A stretch of DNA of 64,000 nt from Siphonodentalium dalli (GCA_032622095.1 CP136067.1:96834707-96898706); one strand, 5' to 3'. Shown: positions 12,311-23,439, numbered from the stretch's first letter. Notes: generated by a model from the letters alone, not told the origin. Numbers and translations are program-made.

Positions 12311-12920
12311 TCTATACTCGTCGATTTTCATTCTTATCCAGGTTGCTGGACAGGGTTGTTTGAAAATGGCTACCACATGACCGGGGCCATGTGGATCGCA
12401 AAAATAATAATCGCGAGAATACGTTTGTTTGCTTGCTATAGTTTTTTTTTATGAATTAGGCACCCAGGTAAACATTTTTAACCAAAAAATGTAACTTGAG
12501 TGGTTTTTAGACATGAAAAATTAATTATTTCTCAAAATAGTGGTAGAGTGTGGGGAAAAGTAACAAATTCTATGGCTGACCAATGGGATAACCAAAATTT
12601 ACCCAGTATCATTCCGTTTTGTCCAATCAATTGACAAGAAATAATTACACATGGGCATGGCCAGGTGTTTGTTTACCTTGACACACCTGAAATCACACTG
12701 GCTGAGAGAAGAGTTTCTTCAGATTGCAATTTAGTTTGCCATTTTACTGATTTTACATGATTTTGAGTTGGTTTGTTCATTAGGCCTACATGATAATGAT
12801 AGCTGATAAGTATGTATTGACTTCTTTAATGTAGGGAATTGGTTGTATGACAGATTTTGAAAGGTCCTTTGAATTAATATTGTTATAAAATTGTCATGTG
12901 ATTTAATATTTTCTGTATAT

Positions 12921-13681
12921 ATGTCTTCTCAAGTCGTCCCGCTCACAAGTAGCGACACAAAAATTCTGAATGAATTAGCCCTCTTTCCACCATTAAAGAT
13001 ACCTGCAAGGGCTGGAGCATGGACTCCGTATCTTCTTTCCGACAGTATGGCCGTTATTTAAAACAAGAAGTAAGATCATCATTCGAAAAGAGAATTGTAT
13101 TTAAATTTCATTCAGGTGCGACGACAGCAGATTCTCTGACATACATAACAAAAAATTTGAACAAGTGGCTCTCTTCCAATGATTGTATTGGAATTAAATT
13201 ATATTTATGGTATGGCACATGTGATTTCACATACATAGATTATCCTTACATTCATGTGTTATCGGATGATGGTGCTCAAGATAAATTGAATTCTATTAAA
13301 GAAATCAGAAATGAAATTCTATTACTTACACAGGACATTCCAAACGTCAACATAACCTTTCTTGAAACCCCTGCTATCTCCCTATCAATTTGGAATGAGT
13401 ACAAACAACATCCTGATCCAACCATATTCCGCGAAGATGACAAAAGACTTGAACAGTACATTGATCTACTAAATTTACAAACAAGAGAAATTAATGATAA
13501 TTTGGGCACCATATCTCCAAAGTTCAATTTGGACATTAGAAATTGCAGAAAGAAGAAAAACAAAAAAACTCAATATTCCTACAATTTTCAGAGTTTCAAA
13601 GACGGCATACATCCTAATCAGAATCTAAGCAAACTGTGGTTGAGGAGAATATCTTACAGGACAGGTGCTGGGTTAAATTGA
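12921..13681 (+). pseudogene. SGNH/GDSL-hydrolase-like ORF of element B, frameshifted
   Basis: ATG at 12921 opens a frame (MSSQVVPLTSSD...) that reads through YLLSDSM and stops at 13059-13061. The +1-shifted frame then continues from RYLKQEV to a stop at 13681. The two frames together give SGNH landmarks: an SDSM block I serine, GATTADSL (block II-like), LWYGTCDF (block III-like, with Cys where Asn is usual) and DGIHPN (block V Asp-x-x-His). SGNH hydrolases cleave esters, and esterase-like domains occur in mobile elements (for example CR1 ORF1), so this is probably element-encoded rather than host. It lies in B's 5' part on the same strand as the transposase. The frameshift sits between 13041 and 13064; a missing block III Asn may mean altered activity. 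No equivalent was found in A. Confidence 0.6.
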
Positions 13682-13860
13682 GCTTCACCATTTATTATTG
13701 AATACACATAACTGTGAAATGGATCTGTTTATTCATATTGATTCAGCACTCAGCAGCAATTTATGCTGACACATTATTCTGCTCAATCTACTCATCAATT
13801 TATTATGACACATGTTCTGCTGACCAATTTATTATGACAAACTTCCTATACCTGTAGAAG

Positions 13861-15583
13861 GGTTAAGTGATAACTGGTTCGCTGACCCTATTTCATATAT
13901 TACTATTATTTGCTTGAAACTCTGCTGACCAATATATTATTACACATTATTATCATCAATCTGCTGTTCAATTAGTTATGACACACTTCATATAGAATGG
14001 TTAAGTGATAACTGGTTCGCTGACCCTATTTCATATATTACTATTATTTGCTTGAAACTCTGCTGACCAATATATTATTACACATTATTATCCTCAATCT
14101 GCTGTTCAATTAGTTATGACACACTTCATATAGAAGGGTTAAGTGATAACTGGTTCGCTGACCCTATTTCATATATTACAATTATTTGCTTGAAACTCTG
14201 CTGACCAATATATTATTACACATTATTATCCTCAATCTGCTGTTCAATTAGTTATGACACACTTCATATAGAAGGGTTAAGTGATAACTGGTTCGCTGAC
14301 CCTATTTCATATATTACTATTATTTGCTTGAAACTCTGCTGACCAATATATTATTACACATTATTATCCTCAATCTGCTGTTCAATTAGTTATGACACAC
14401 TTCATATAGAAGGGTTAAGTGATAACTGGTTCGCTGACCCTATTTCATATATTACTATTATTTGCTTGAAACACTGCTGACCAATATATTATTACACATT
14501 ATTATCCTCAATCTGCTGTTCAATTAGTTATGACACACTTCATATAGAAGGGCTAAGTGATAACTGGTTCGCTGACCCTATTTCATATATTACTATTATT
14601 TGCTTGAAACTCTGCTGACCAATATATTATTACACATTATTATCCCCAATCTGCTGTTCAATTAGTTATGACACACTTCATATAGAAGGGTTAAGTGATA
14701 ACTGGTTCGCTGACCCTATTTCATATATTACTATTATTTGCTTGAAACTCTGCTGACCAATATATTATTACACATTATTATCCTCAATCTGCTGTTCAAT
14801 TAGTTATGACACACTTCATATAGAATGGTTAAGTGATAACTGGTTCGCTGACCCTATTTCATATATTACTATTATTTGCTTGAAACTCTGCTGACCAATA
14901 TATTATTACACATTATTATCCTCAATCTGCTGTTCAATTAGTTATGACACACTTCATATAGAAGGGTTAAGTGATAACTGGTTCGCTGACCCTATTTCAT
15001 ATATTACAATTATTTGCTTGAAACTCTGCTGACCAATATATTATTACACATTATTATCCTCAATCTGCTGTTCAATTAGTTATGACACACTTCATATAGA
15101 AGGGTTAAGTGATAACTGGTTCGCTGACCCTATTTCATATATTACTATTATTTGCTTGAAACTCTGCTGACCAATATATTATTACACATTATTATCCTCA
15201 ATCTGCTGTTCAATTAGTTATGACACACTTCATATAGAAGGGTTAAGTGATAACTGGTTCGCTGACCCTATTTCATATATTACTATTATTTGCTTGAAAC
15301 ACTGCTGACCAATATATTATTACACATTATTATCCTCAATCTGCTGTTCAATTAGTTATGACACACTTCATATAGAAGGGCTAAGTGATAACTGGTTCGC
15401 TGACCCTATTTCATATATTACTATTATTTGCTTGAAACTCTGCTGACCAATATATTATTACACATTATTATCCTCAATCTGCTGTTCAATTAGTTATGAC
15501 ACACTTCATATAGAAGGGTTAAGTGATAACTGGTTCGCTGACCCTATTTCATATATTACTATTATTTGCTTGAAACACTGCTG
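13861..15583 (+). repeat. 138-bp tandem satellite organised as an 828-bp higher-order repeat
   Basis: The unit starting GGTTAAGTGATAACTGGTTC recurs at 13861, 13999, 14137, 14275 and every 138 bp up to 15517 (about 12.5 units). Private variants recur exactly 828 bp (six units) apart: TATAGAATGG at 13991 and 14819, ATATTACA at 14173 and 15001, GAAACACTG at 14468 and 15296, and GGCTAAG at 14551 and 15379. Thus a six-unit block was duplicated after it diversified. A few differences (for example CCCC at ~14643) postdate the duplication. It lies between B's SGNH ORF and its transposase. Confidence 0.95.
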
Positions 15584-15596
15584 ACATACTTCATAT

Positions 15597-15692
15597 TTGC
15601 GCGATACCTTATTTGCGCGATACCTTATTTATTTGCGCGACACCTTATTTGCGCGATACCTTATTTGCGCGATACCTTATAATTTGCGCGAT
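15597..15692 (+). repeat. 16-bp minisatellite TTTGCGCGATACCTTA, about 6 copies
   Basis: Near-identical TTTGCGCGATACCTTA units interrupt the end of the 138-bp array: the flanking CTGACATACTTCATAT is present on both sides, and a partial 138-bp unit resumes at 15695-15752. A related TTTGCGCGATA occurs once in B's left arm near 12120. Confidence 0.85.
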
Positions 15693-15866
15693 ACCTTCTG
15701 CTGACATACTTCATATTGAAGGGTTAAGTGATAACTGGTTCGCTGACCCTTTCCATCTCATTAGTCTGTTACACATACCGGTATACAATACATTTAACTT
15801 TGATATTTCTCATTTCTCTATTATTGGTAATACTGTTGCTGTCTATAATTACATTCAGTTTGCACC

Positions 15867-18591
15867 ATGACTAAGGCAAAGCGAAAGGGGAGGTTCAATT
15901 TAGCTGGAGGTAGACATGGCCAAGGTCGTAAGAGAATTAAATATAAACAAATTCCACCTGTTTGTGCTGGCAAGGTTAAGGGAAGGAAATATACCCGATA
16001 CACAGGCAGATACTCTATAACTAGTACTGGAGACAATTGAAAAATAGTTTTGAAGAAAGAACATCAAAAAGAGTTATCCACATATAGACTGATTAATAAG
16101 CATAACTTGCAAAATTTCATATTGCAACTCACCAATCATGTTGCCAGCTGTATCCTTGTCCAAGAAAGAAATAAATATAATTGTAATACCTTGACCCCTA
16201 TGATTGATTCTCCCAATTCTGGCTTAGCATGCACATTATACACACAATGCTCAGGTTGTGGTAAAGAGTTCTCTTTATCTACAAGTAATAAACTTGATAC
16301 ACCATCTAGCAAATTGAGGGGCTATGATATTAATTTAAGAGCTGTCTGGGGTTCAATGTCATGTGGTAGGGGTATGTCAGCGCTCAATGAAACAGCATGC
16401 ACACTTGGTTTACCAATTATGTCACAAACAACATTCACAAAATTAGAGCATGATATTGGAAAGGAATGGCATTTACTCTCTGACAATGATATGATAGCAG
16501 CAGGTATTGAAGAAAAAGAACTGGCAATAAAGAGAAATGATTTATATCAGGGTGTTCCTGCCATTACTGTGGTAGTTGATGGGGGATGGTCCAAGAGGAC
16601 ACACAAACATACTTATAATGCATTGGGTGGGGTGGCTATTTTCATTGGGAAAGAAACAGGTAAAATATTACACATTGGTGTGAGAAATAAATATTGCTAC
16701 ATTTGTACATTGGCAGAAACACATAATATTCCACCACAACAACATGAATGTTTTAAAAATTGGGATGAAAGTAGTCAACAGATGGAAGCAGATATAATTC
16801 TTGAAGGTTTTCTTGAGGCAGAAAAACTTCATGGTGTAAGATATATGCAATTGATAGGTGATGGTGATAGTTCTGTGTATACTCGAATTCAATCAGAGGT
16901 TCCTATTTGGGGTGAACATGTAAAAAAAATAGAATGTGCAAATCATGCTGTTAAATGCCTTCGTTCCAACTTAGAGAAACTAGTTCAAGAAAAGCCGCAA
17001 TATAAAGGAAAAAATAAATTAACCAAACTGATGAGAATTAAAATAGCTACAGCTGCCAGGTGTGCAATAAGAATGAGATCTGCTGAGAAAGATAAAAAAT
17101 CTGCCATAAAAAAACTTGATCATGATCTAAGGAATTCAATTCATCACCTTTTCGGTTATCATGACAATTGTAGTGAATTTTGTAAAAAGAGAAATAACAA
17201 AGAAGTAGTTGAAAATGTTGAACCTGATTTATTTGATAGTGATAAAAAATCATCTGATGATAATGTTGACACTTTGCTCAAAGATATTGAAGATATGTGG
17301 GAAGAGGGTTCTGATCTTAAAGATCAAGAGGCATCCCGGGTAACATCCCAACCGTCAACGCAAGTACCGGTAGATCCAATAATGATTAATGATGTTTCTG
17401 TTCTTCTCTCACGATTAGCCACTAAATCTAATGTTCTAATAGAAAATACAACCACAAATGCAGCAGAAAATTGGATGGGAATACGCATGAAATTTGATGG
17501 TGGAAAGATTTATAATAGGTCACACAGAGGTTCTTGGCATGCGCGTTGTTATGGGGCTGCCCTTCGAAAAAATCTAGGTTCCAATTGGTCAGCAACAACA
17601 TGGGAGAAATTAACACACATCAGCAGGTCCCACTATGGACCACCTTTTCAGAAAAAGAGCTGCCAAACTAATGTCCAATAAAATCAGACGTGCAACTATT
17701 GAATTCCGTAAAAGACTATTGAAACGAAAGCTCCAGCGACAGAAAATTAATTCCACAAAAAAAGCTAAATTATCATATGCACCTGCATTATGTGAAGAAC
17801 TGGAAGATAAGAATATCCTTGAGAAAAAATGTTCTGATTATTATAATAACAATGTTAAATTGGCAGAGAGACAGGCAGAATTAATTTTTAAATCAACAGT
17901 TGAACAATCATCGTGTGAAGAATGGAAGTCCGAGAGAAGAAAACGTCTCAAATCATCATTTGGTATCATCATGAATAGAAAACAAAAAACTCCTGTTAAA
18001 TCATTCATTATTAATAAACTGTATTCTAAGTTTGAGGGAAATGTATACACTCGGAAAGGTTTGCAACAGGAACCAGCTACAATAAAAGAATATTGCATGA
18101 GAAAAGCGCAAGAAGGTGATCGGGTGACTGTTGCTTCCGCAGGTTTGAAAGTTTGTGTGAGTGATCCCTTCTTGGCCGCAAGTACTGACGGCGTTGTGTC
18201 TGATAACAATGGTTCCATTGGCCTTATTGAAATAAAAAATGTTTTACTTGCTCCTGGGAATCAAAATTCACTTACTGAAGCAGCTCAAAAGGGCACATTC
18301 TGTTTGAAATTTAATAATGGTGTCTTGTCTTTGTCCAAAAATCATTCTTTTTACTATCAGTGTCAAGGTCAGCTAAATGTTTTTAATTATCATTGGTTGG
18401 ATTTTGTTGTTCGTCGAACCAATCCATATGAGATGTTTATTCAGAGGATCTATAAAGACACAGTATTATGGCAAACTAAAATGATTCCTAAATTAAAAGC
18501 TTTCTATTTCAAAGCTCTCTTGCCTGAATTGTCATCTCCAAAATATCGTAAACATCAATTGTGTCCATGAATAAGAGAACCAGGGACCTGG
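15867..18591 (+). pseudogene. Element B exon 1: Mutator-type transposase fused to YqaJ-like exonuclease, interrupted
   Basis: ATG 15867 gives MTKAKRKGRFNLAGGRHGQG, matching A's N-terminus. An in-frame TGA at 16038-16040 interrupts the basic region, then the same frame runs on. Visible motifs are CSGCG, VDGGWSKRTHKHTYNALGG (candidate catalytic Asp), CYIC...HEC (zinc), GDGDSS (Asp) and NAAENWM (candidate Glu). Near 17620-17626 alignment to A jumps frame (after KLTHIS), with the second frame running from AGPTMDH to LCP. The YqaJ part shows ASTDG, LIEIKN and YYQCQGQL. A second in-frame TGA at 18568-18570 replaces the Gly of A's GIREPG. The exon ends at Trp before donor GGTAAG (18592), the same position as in A. 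The protein would be a DNA-cleaving transposase with an attached exonuclease, about 1,000 residues in exon 1. Confidence 0.8.
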
Positions 18592-19203
18592 GTAAGATTT
18601 GATTTGTAGCTTTGCATACATTTTTTAATTGTTAGATATCTATATGTGTATATAGCCCTACTTACTGAATGGAATATCCTACATTTATTGAATTTTAAAA
18701 GCAAATATAGGAATTGTTCATTTTTCTTTGGTACTAGTATGGTTGCGGTTCATACTTCAATCAGCTGTTCCACGGAAAAAGCCCTTTGGATTCGTTGTAG
18801 CACATTCAGCTAATAATTTCAACAAACAATCTAAGGCTGTTTGCTGAAATTAGTTGCTGAATAGACCTACTTCTCTATCAAATGCCATAGATCAACTAAT
18901 CAGTGATGAATATTCAGTAAATACAGATCTACTCTCACCGCATGTGTAATTTTCAGATATCAAAAGATTTAAAGTATTGAAACTGCTAATGCTCAAGTCG
19001 AAATCATGCTATACAGTACATGTATGTTATAAACCATCTGAAAAAGGGAACTCTAAAAATGTTTTATAAGTATAGATATGAAGTATTTGTAGTTATGCGA
19101 TCATTCCACTGTTTCCACAATCAAGTAACAAACTTCCATTATTTGAGGTTTTATTATGGATACTTTCCCATAATAAGCACAAATATTTGTATGTGGCACT
19201 TCA

Positions 19204-19661
19204 AGGTACTCAGTCTGATCAGATGCTCCTACATTACTATTTTATTGGCTTCGGGGGTAAAAATATTTGATTCAAGTTAGGGAACCTACCCATCAAAGCT
19301 CAGAGTTATCAGATATCGATTTTTGGGAGTTTGTAATTTCAATTGTTTGTGGGCCACAAACTGATTGAAGCATGATGTTAAACGGACGGTCTTGCAGATA
19401 AAGATGGTTAACTTTAAAATAAAGTGGTGATAATAATCACTTGATTTTAGAGTTATCCATCTTTATCTACAAGACCGTCCGTTTGACCTCTTGTTTCTGG
19501 TACCGTAATCAAACCATTGAAATCACTAACTTCAAACAATCAAAATCTGATGATTGTTTACTTTGAAAGGTAGGTTCCTCGACTGGAATCAAATAGTGTT
19601 ACCCCCCCCCCCCAAGCCAAAGAAATAGTAATTTAGGAGCGTCTGATCGGATTGAGTACCT
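19204..19661. mobile_element. 458-bp AGGTACTC-type MITE nested in element B intron 1
   Basis: It starts AGGTACTCAGTCTGATC and ends GATTGAGTACCT. The right flank is TTAA (19662-19665) and the left flank TTCA (19200-19203). Long imperfect inverted arms include GGCTTCGGGGGTAA versus its poly-C-containing partner, and ACGGACGGTCTTGCAGATAAAGATGG versus CCATCTTTATCTACAAGACCGTCCGT. Relatives lie at 40622-40874, ~52786-53209 and ~57034-57757. Confidence 0.8.
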
Positions 19662-19877
19662 TTAAGTAGCACCCATTTCAATTTTGTCCATAGAAAAACA
19701 TAGATCTCTTTGATTTTTCAATACAAATTGTTTTTAACTTGATCTTTGTTTTTAATATTTCTAGCTACACATAATTTACAGAACTTTACCTTTTTCATAT
19801 GGTTTACCTGTAAGAATCATCATCATTGCTCATTTATGATTGACTTGTTATTGATACTTCTCTTTCAAATATTTCAG

Positions 19878-20019
19878 TATCAGGAAACATCTGCTCAATC
19901 CAGTGCATCATTACCCAGTACAAGCAGTATTCAGGATCACCAACAGGCAGAGAGATCAACGAAGGTGTCATTTGTGGACCGAAGAATATTGCACAAGTGG
20001 ATAGTCGATGATTCGTCTG
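19878..20019 (+). CDS. Element B transposase gene, exon 2: Ser-rich linker
   Basis: The acceptor is ATATTTCAG (ending 19877) and the donor TCTG|GTTAGT (20020). This 142-nt exon opens in phase 0 and has no stops. It encodes YQETSAQSSASLPSTSS, then a segment (VSFVDRRILHKWIVDDSS) that aligns with A's VHFVGRRIRHR-WLLDGSS. A's intron lies inside that aligned block, B's after it. No AT-hooks are visible here. Function is unknown beyond linking the nuclease to the C-terminal barrel. Confidence 0.65.
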
Positions 20020-20144
20020 GTTAGTTTGTTAAATTAATTTGTATCATTTAATGTAAATTTCTTCATTTGGAATTGTATGTCACAAAGACCTTATTCATTG
20101 TTGTATTCATTCATCATTTCATAAATGACTTGTTCTACCCCCTT

Positions 20145-20400
20145 TTAAAACAAAAGGGGGATACTGTTTTGCATCTGGTCCGTCCGTCCATCTGCCCGCT
20201 GTCTGTTCATGTCTTAACTTGAATAGTAGTTCTCATATCTCAATGATATTTGGTATGGTTGACAGTTGTCAATCTTAATCTATCTCTTGTCATATTCATG
20301 GTCTCTGGAAGGAACTATTTTTCAAAAGGGTCTCGATCAAATCTTGCACTTTGGGACTCACAAATGCAGAGTCATTATGGTCACTTCCTATTTTGTTGAT
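20145..20400 (+). repeat. Dispersed repeat with CCGTCCGTCC core in B intron 2
   Basis: It starts with the hairpin CCCCCTTTTAAAACAAAAGGGGG, then a CCGTCCGTCCATCTG tract. A similar reverse-oriented copy with ACGGACGGACAGACAGACAG lies at about 4815-4915 in element A's intron 2. Repeats of this appearance are common in molluscan genomes. Confidence 0.5.
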
Positions 20401-20556
20401 GCTTGTACAATGTACATGTAATACTTCCATCTGTTTCCTATGAAAAATTATGATACATACTTGCTAGATTATGGGGTTCAATAAAGTAATCAAAGCAGCA
20501 TCACTTAAAATTGATGTCCATATTATTTTTGCAACTCATTATGTTCTCTTTTGCAG

Positions 20557-20729
20557 GAGAAACCGAGTGGTATGAGGGCAATGTTCTGAAGGTGGTAAAG
20601 GGTCGGGACGGTAATCTTCGGACAAGCTATGAGGTGCTGTACTTACAAGACGACGAGAAATATATTGTAGATCATCTGGTCTCTGACTATCGGGAAGGCT
20701 CTGTGAAGTTTGTAAATAGTAGTAAGTGA
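20557..20729 (+). CDS. Element B transposase gene, exon 3: Tudor/SH3-like C-terminal domain
   Basis: The acceptor CTTTTGCAG ends at 20556, and a split Gly codon joins exon 2. It encodes GETEWYEGNVLKVVKG, then YEVLYLQDDEKYIVDHLV and KFVNSSK, with a TGA ending at 20729. It matches A's exon 3 in spacing and key residues (E-W-x-x-G-x-V; Y-E-V/I-x-Y), arguing for selection on a small barrel fold. It could read histone tails or DNA, which would suit target choice; this is inference. Confidence 0.7.
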
Positions 20730-20739
20730 CCACTTTTTA

Positions 20740-20900
20740 GCTCACCTGAGACGAAGTTTCCGGTGGAGCTATAGTCATCATTCCTCGTCCGTTGTCCATC
20801 CGTCCGTCAACAATTCGTTAAACTTCTTCTCCTCTGGAACCTTAAGACCGAATGGGTTCATATTTACTTCTCATGATGTATTGGGTCCATGGATAATTGG
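20740..20900 (+). repeat. Dispersed AGCTCACCTGAG-type repeat downstream of B
   Basis: AGCTCACCTGAGACGAAG, then GGAGCTATAGTCATCATTCC and CGTCCGTTGTCCATCCGTCC, resembles an abundant dispersed repeat of bivalve genomes. It lies just after the transposase stop, so it may serve as 3' UTR sequence of B. Confidence 0.5.
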
Positions 20901-21946
20901 GCTTCAAACATGTCTAACTGGTTTTATAAAAAGGCGCTTGTGAGATTGGAAATTTCCAACAATTGAGAAAGTTTGAGATGTTGGTTGTGCAATTCCAACC
21001 TACGACTTGGGAATCTGGAGCCCGGTCTGGAGGGCACTTGTTGATCTGGAGGAGGGGGTGATCAGTAGTGTACAGTTGGTCATTTCAAGGTGGATATTCA
21101 CAGATCTACATACATGAAGCCTCTCTAGCCACATATCCTGTTTAGATCTACTTATTTTAAAGTGATTATGAAAAGTTCTGACTGTTGTGGTCTCCAGAGT
21201 CCCAGTCTTATCAGTCTTTGCAGTCTGGTGAATGACCCCACAGTCATTGACTGTCTTGTTTATCAAATCACTAAAATAGTTTTGCCATTTTGTATAATCT
21301 TATCAGTTACTTTTACTTGCTGCATTCTCATTTCATATTCCATAAATTGCACAGAGATTTCTTCTGAAGTACATATTGCTTCAATAGTGTTTTTTTTAAA
21401 CATTCATTTTGAAGTTTGCTTCTTTCAACATGATTCTGACTTGATACATCACTGTTGTTATAACAGTATCTTATTGTCATGTCCAGTACAGCACTACCTA
21501 TTATAATGTTTACAAATATTAGCTTCTAATGCCTGTGTTCAGACCCATATCAACTATCATTGATGCAGCAACTTTGGCTATTCTGGCCTCCCATACCAAG
21601 AAAAATAGTTGCAAATGGAAGACATTTTCTCATTATTCAGGATTGAGGTACTGTTTTCACAGGAAGGATATTTGGGACAGTTCGTGTTTCTCCACAAAAT
21701 GATGTCTCCTTGTCTCTAGTCAGATACTTATAGGATCATTTTAACTTTTCAGTCGGTGCAAAAAGTTAACCATTAGAGCGGGAGAAACGCCGTTTGGTGA
21801 AAGAAATTTTGGTTGCTCTATGGTGAGTAAATTATAAAGGCTCAAATGTCGATGCTCATGGCTATATCTTTGTTCATTATTCATTATTATGTGCCAAAAA
21901 TGTTATGTTTGTCCATGCTGTGGTTGGTGCGTAATTGTAGATCAAC
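20901..21946. other. Element B 3' non-coding region
   Basis: I see no gene. This is the region between the last transposase exon and B's right terminus. Two TTAA sites (21947-21950 and 22000-22003) bracket a 49-bp segment whose right half is the terminal repeat. Confidence 0.4.
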
Positions 21947-22003
21947 TTAAGGTAGGGTGCAATTCTAGGCGGCCATCTTGACCAGACTTTGCCATCCCCT
22001 TAA

Positions 22004-23074
22004 GGTGGCCACGGCGGATTTCACCCTACATCCCGATGATCACTAATTACTCCCCGGCCATAGAATGGATGCACTTCATATTTTTCACACATAATATTCA
22101 ATAATCAACAAAGATCTCGTCAGTATAAGCTATATGATTGTATCTGATAACCGACAATTTCTCGATTACTTTATATTTAAATTTTATTAACAGTACTTTT
22201 CTTCGCGATGTTTTCTTACAGTGCACCAAACTAGAAATGACCGGAAGCGAACTCCCACCGTGAGTCCGTCGTGAAATATGACATATTTTGTCGGAATACG
22301 GTACTTTCCTATTTCTAAATTTGTTTTTTAATATATAGACTATTTGATTTTAGTGTAATACAAGATTATGAGACATGTAATTTTTCTATTTATGTGATTT
22401 GGGTAATAATACGACATCTTGTAATCTCACTTTAGACTATAGTAGTAATTCTAAACATAGAGTATCAACATTTTCATCTGTAAACGGCACAAAACTTCAT
22501 AAATCGTGGGTAATCAAGCAATGAAATTAATTCCAACGACTTAAACTAACTGTCCGCATCTATTTCACATCATACATTTGCCCGATTGAAGGATCGATTT
22601 GCTTTCGTGGCAGATTTTCATGTACCTGCCACGAATTCAAAAATGACAAGATCAGGAACATGTGTCTACAATAGAAATATGGCGACTGGCTCCCAAAGGA
22701 AAACTGACTGACAAGTTTTAGCGGACGTTTTTCAAACGATACCGTAAACACTAATCTAAAGAATTGTTCCTTGGCTCTTCATGGTATGTCACTTTTCATA
22801 ATGGGCTGCCTTATGATACTGTTGAGGTTATAGTTTGTCACATTTGACTGCCCAAACGTTGTCACAATATTGCAGAAATACTCTTGTTTCCAAGTCACTT
22901 TTCTGGTACAAAAAGCTTTTAGTTCACATCTATTAGTGGCTCCCCCTTTACCCCGATGTATGCTCTATTTTTTCTCTCCTGTTATGTCTATTTATGTCTG
23001 ATTTTAGGTGGAAAATAGCACTTTTGTCAGCCCGTTTTTTAGACATTTTTCATGAAACAGACTTTTCCATCCCC
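22004..23074 (-). mobile_element. Inverted ~1-kb arm or solo element related to element B's left end
   Basis: The reverse complement begins GGGGATGGAAAAGTCTG, then TTTCATGAAAAATGTCT, and follows 11301-12300 for about 1 kb. Shared tracts include TTGTACCAGAAAAG, AGCCCATTATGA, AGAGCCAAGGA, GCCAGTCGCCATAT and GAAAATGTTGAT. It is flanked by TTAA at 22000-22003 and 23075-23078; the inner end is GGTGGCCACGG. Either B is an 11.8-kb element with ~1-kb inverted arms (11301-23074), or this is an independent non-autonomous relative inserted next to B. I cannot decide from sequence alone. Confidence 0.7.
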
Positions 23075-23439
23075 TTAATTCAATTCCGTTGGTTTATTCT
23101 GGTCATCATATAGGATATTACCGATGTTACTATTACAAAATCATTTACATAATATTTATGTATGCGGGCACATAGGTTATCATGTAGATTGAGCGGATTT
23201 CTACGACACTATGGTCATGTTCAAAATAATTATTATTTTAGATTTGATCAATGTGGTCCAGTAAGTGGGGTTTGTGCTTTGAGTGCTAATTAGACTCACG
23301 AGGACTGAACTCGTTTGGGTCGTGATTCTTTTGCGATAACTTGACTCAGACGAGATTGGTTGCATAAATGCTTACTTTCCAATGAATTTATAGTAATTTA
23401 TGCCTTCATTCAAGGTTGGGGCAGACCATTTGCCATGGC

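Larger units (their letters stand above)
11301..21999 (+). mobile_element. Element B: TTAA-flanked relative of A with SGNH ORF and satellite array
   Basis: The left end GGGGATGGCCAAGTCTG (11301-11317) follows TTAA (11297-11300). The reverse complement of 21983-21999 reads GGGGATGGCAAAGTCTG and is followed by TTAA (22000-22003). Just inside this right end, GTCAAGATGGCCG matches the subterminal motif of A's left end, which supports a true terminus. The 10.7-kb interior contains a broken SGNH-hydrolase ORF (12921-13681), a 138-bp satellite (13861-15583), and a three-exon transposase/YqaJ gene (15867-20729). The coding parts are clearly homologous to A but diverged. A further inverted arm at 22004-23074 complicates the right border. 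Confidence 0.75.

Noticed and set aside
13861..15583. Regular array resembling a CRISPR locus
   Set aside because: Whole 138-bp units are conserved with no variable spacers, the setting is eukaryotic, and the higher-order structure is satellite-like.
15613..15870. 85-codon ORF starting MRDTLFICATPYLRD
   Set aside because: Its start is encoded by the 16-bp minisatellite; the remainder runs through satellite remnant into the transposase start in a different frame.
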